Source of the DNA: Eopsaltria australis
Lineage: Eukaryota; Chordata; Aves; Passeriformes; Petroicidae
Length of the DNA: 64,000 nucleotides
NCBI GenBank assembly: GCA_034509425.1
Contig: JAVTVJ010000296.1
Location: forward strand, 434,001-498,000
Direction: 5' to 3'
Shown here: positions 63,171 to 64,000 of the stretch, piece after piece
Position numbering within the stretch: position 1 is the first letter of the stretch
Layout of the letters: each line of letters opens with the position of its first letter
The notes under the pieces: model-generated
Seen by the model: the letters and a program-made list of their open reading frames with translations, nothing else
Database searches by the model: none
What the model was told of the DNA's origin: nothing
Made by a program: the position numbers and the translations under genes

Positions 63171-63900
63171 GGCCGCGCCCCCGGGGCGCCCGGGAGCCGG
63201 GAGGAGAGCCAGAGCCCGCTCCCGCCGGGAGAGGCACGCAGCCTCTCCTGCCGGCCCGGCGCAGCCCCGCCGCGCCTCTCGGGGGGCCGGCCGCCGGCAC
63301 CGCGCCCGCCCCCGGCCTCTGCCGGGGCTCCGGAACCGCCCCCGCCGCTCCTCCGCCCGGCCCGGGCTGCTCCTGCCGCGGGGGAGCGCCGCGATCCGGC
63401 CCGGGGATACCTGGGCGTGGGGCGGTGGCGGTGGGCGGGGAGGAGCCGCGGAGAGAGGCGGGGATGGGCGGCGAGCGCTCGGCTCTGCCCTGCCCGTGCC
63501 GCTGCTGCCGGGGCGCAGCCCGGAGCCCCCGGCACGGCGTGAGGAGCGCCCGCTGCCCGGCCCCGAGAGGGGACACAGCGCCGGGACAAGCTCCGAGACA
63601 CCCCGGAGGGGCTGCGATCCCCCGGGGCTCCAAGCCCCTGTTCAGCGCCTCCCGGGAAGGGCTGGGGCTGCGGTCACCGCTCGCACCTGCGGCTGCACGG
63701 GGAGAGGAGCGACCCCAGAGCAGCGCTGCCCCCGCCGCCCGCACCCCGTCCTTGGCAGCGGCGCCTCCCCGCATCGCTCCGCCGGGAGAACGTGCGCGGA
63801 GAACATAAGGATGTGCCGGCTTTGCCATGTTGTACCAACCCCGCTGTTTCTGCGGGTTAATTGAGGCTGATTAACGCGCCTGGCGCTCGGCGTGCGGGGC
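62690..63900 (-). promoter_or_regulatory. PRKCH: CpG island promoter and 5' UTR of PRKCH
   Basis: CpG dinucleotides are dense across this stretch and rare in the flanking intron, which marks a CpG island over exon 1 and roughly 700 bp upstream. GC boxes suited to Sp1-type factors are visible, for example gggcgggg near 63433-63440 and cgcccccgcc-like runs near 63304-63346. I see no convincing TATA box. On the minus strand no ATG occurs between 63171 and about 63771, so most of this would make a clean 5' UTR without upstream starts. The exact start site cannot be read from sequence alone. Confidence 0.8.
62811..63170 (-). CDS. PRKCH: PRKCH exon 1 coding part: start codon and most of the C2 domain (residues 1-120)
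   Basis: The exon encodes 120 residues from MSGAMKFSG to DTFEGW and ends at a phase-0 donor (TGG|gtgagt). It holds most of the novel-type C2 domain, a beta-sandwich that in novel PKCs lacks the calcium-binding aspartate set and mediates protein and membrane contacts. The [10 protein letters not shown] strand and the [13 protein letters not shown] segment (here [11 protein letters not shown]) are visible. I chose the ATG at 63170 because it matches the known eta N-terminus and has a purine at -3. There is also no other minus-strand ATG for about 600 nt upstream. A second in-frame ATG (Met5) is possible but less likely. The exon lies inside a CpG island and is far more GC-rich than the other exons. 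Confidence 0.97.
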
Positions 63901-64000
63901 TGGTGTTAGGGTGGATTTCTTCGGGGGTTTGATCGCACTTAATAAAGTCGGGATTTAATTAGTTGTAATTGCTTGGCAGATTTCACAGCAAAGCGGCGTG
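63901..64000. other. Upstream flank, nothing recognised
   Basis: Composition falls back to AT-rich after the CpG island. I recognise no gene or repeat here. Confidence 0.5.

Noticed and set aside
62706..63864. Long plus-strand and alternative minus-strand open frames over exon 1 (up to 313 codons)
   Set aside because: They overlap the verified PRKCH exon 1 and the GC-rich CpG island, where stop codons are rare by composition. Their products are low-complexity Ala/Arg/Pro/Gly-rich.

Overview
The window is vertebrate genomic DNA, almost certainly from a bird. It holds the 5' half of one gene, PRKCH (protein kinase C eta), on the minus strand. The call rests on nine exons with GT-AG splice sites. 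Joined in phase, they encode 425 residues of a novel-type PKC without a frameshift or stop. The avian call rests on at least fourteen 5'-truncated CR1 LINE fragments that end in or near the typical ATTCTATGATT-like 3' terminus. Their subfamily style (ggtttgggttggaaggga on the reverse strand) suggests a songbird or other neoavian, but species was not tested.

Layout, right to left (the direction of transcription). A CpG island at about 62690-63900 carries the promoter, the 5' UTR and exon 1. Intron 1 (25.4 kb) leads to exon 2 at 37333-37396, and intron 2 (19.2 kb) to exon 3 at 18026-18176. Exons 4 to 9 follow closely: 17178-17212, 16147-16235, 14393-14522, 13381-13508, 11150-11293 and 10236-10409. 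The window's left 10.2 kb is the beginning of intron 9. I found no exon there, so the rest of the kinase domain should lie beyond the left edge.

Protein layout: novel-type C2 domain (about residues 6-140), pseudosubstrate around Ala160, zinc finger C1A (171-221), zinc finger C1B (245-294), V3 hinge (about 295-355), and the start of the kinase lobe with the glycine loop (361-368), ATP-binding Lys383 and helix-C Glu402. Together these make a diacylglycerol-responsive, calcium-independent kinase. The pseudosubstrate blocks the active site until C1 binding to membrane lipid releases it.

Everything else is intron: CR1 fragments in both orientations, a few short tandem repeats, homopolymer runs and a TA microsatellite. 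Some stretches look like possible conserved regulatory DNA. I saw no tRNA, rRNA, CRISPR array, retroviral sequence or second protein-coding gene. I found no convincing novel system. The points most worth a second look are the phase-0 modular exon layout, a minisatellite-like repeat interrupted by a CR1, a CpG-containing block just upstream of exon 2, and an isolated 14-bp palindrome in intron 1.
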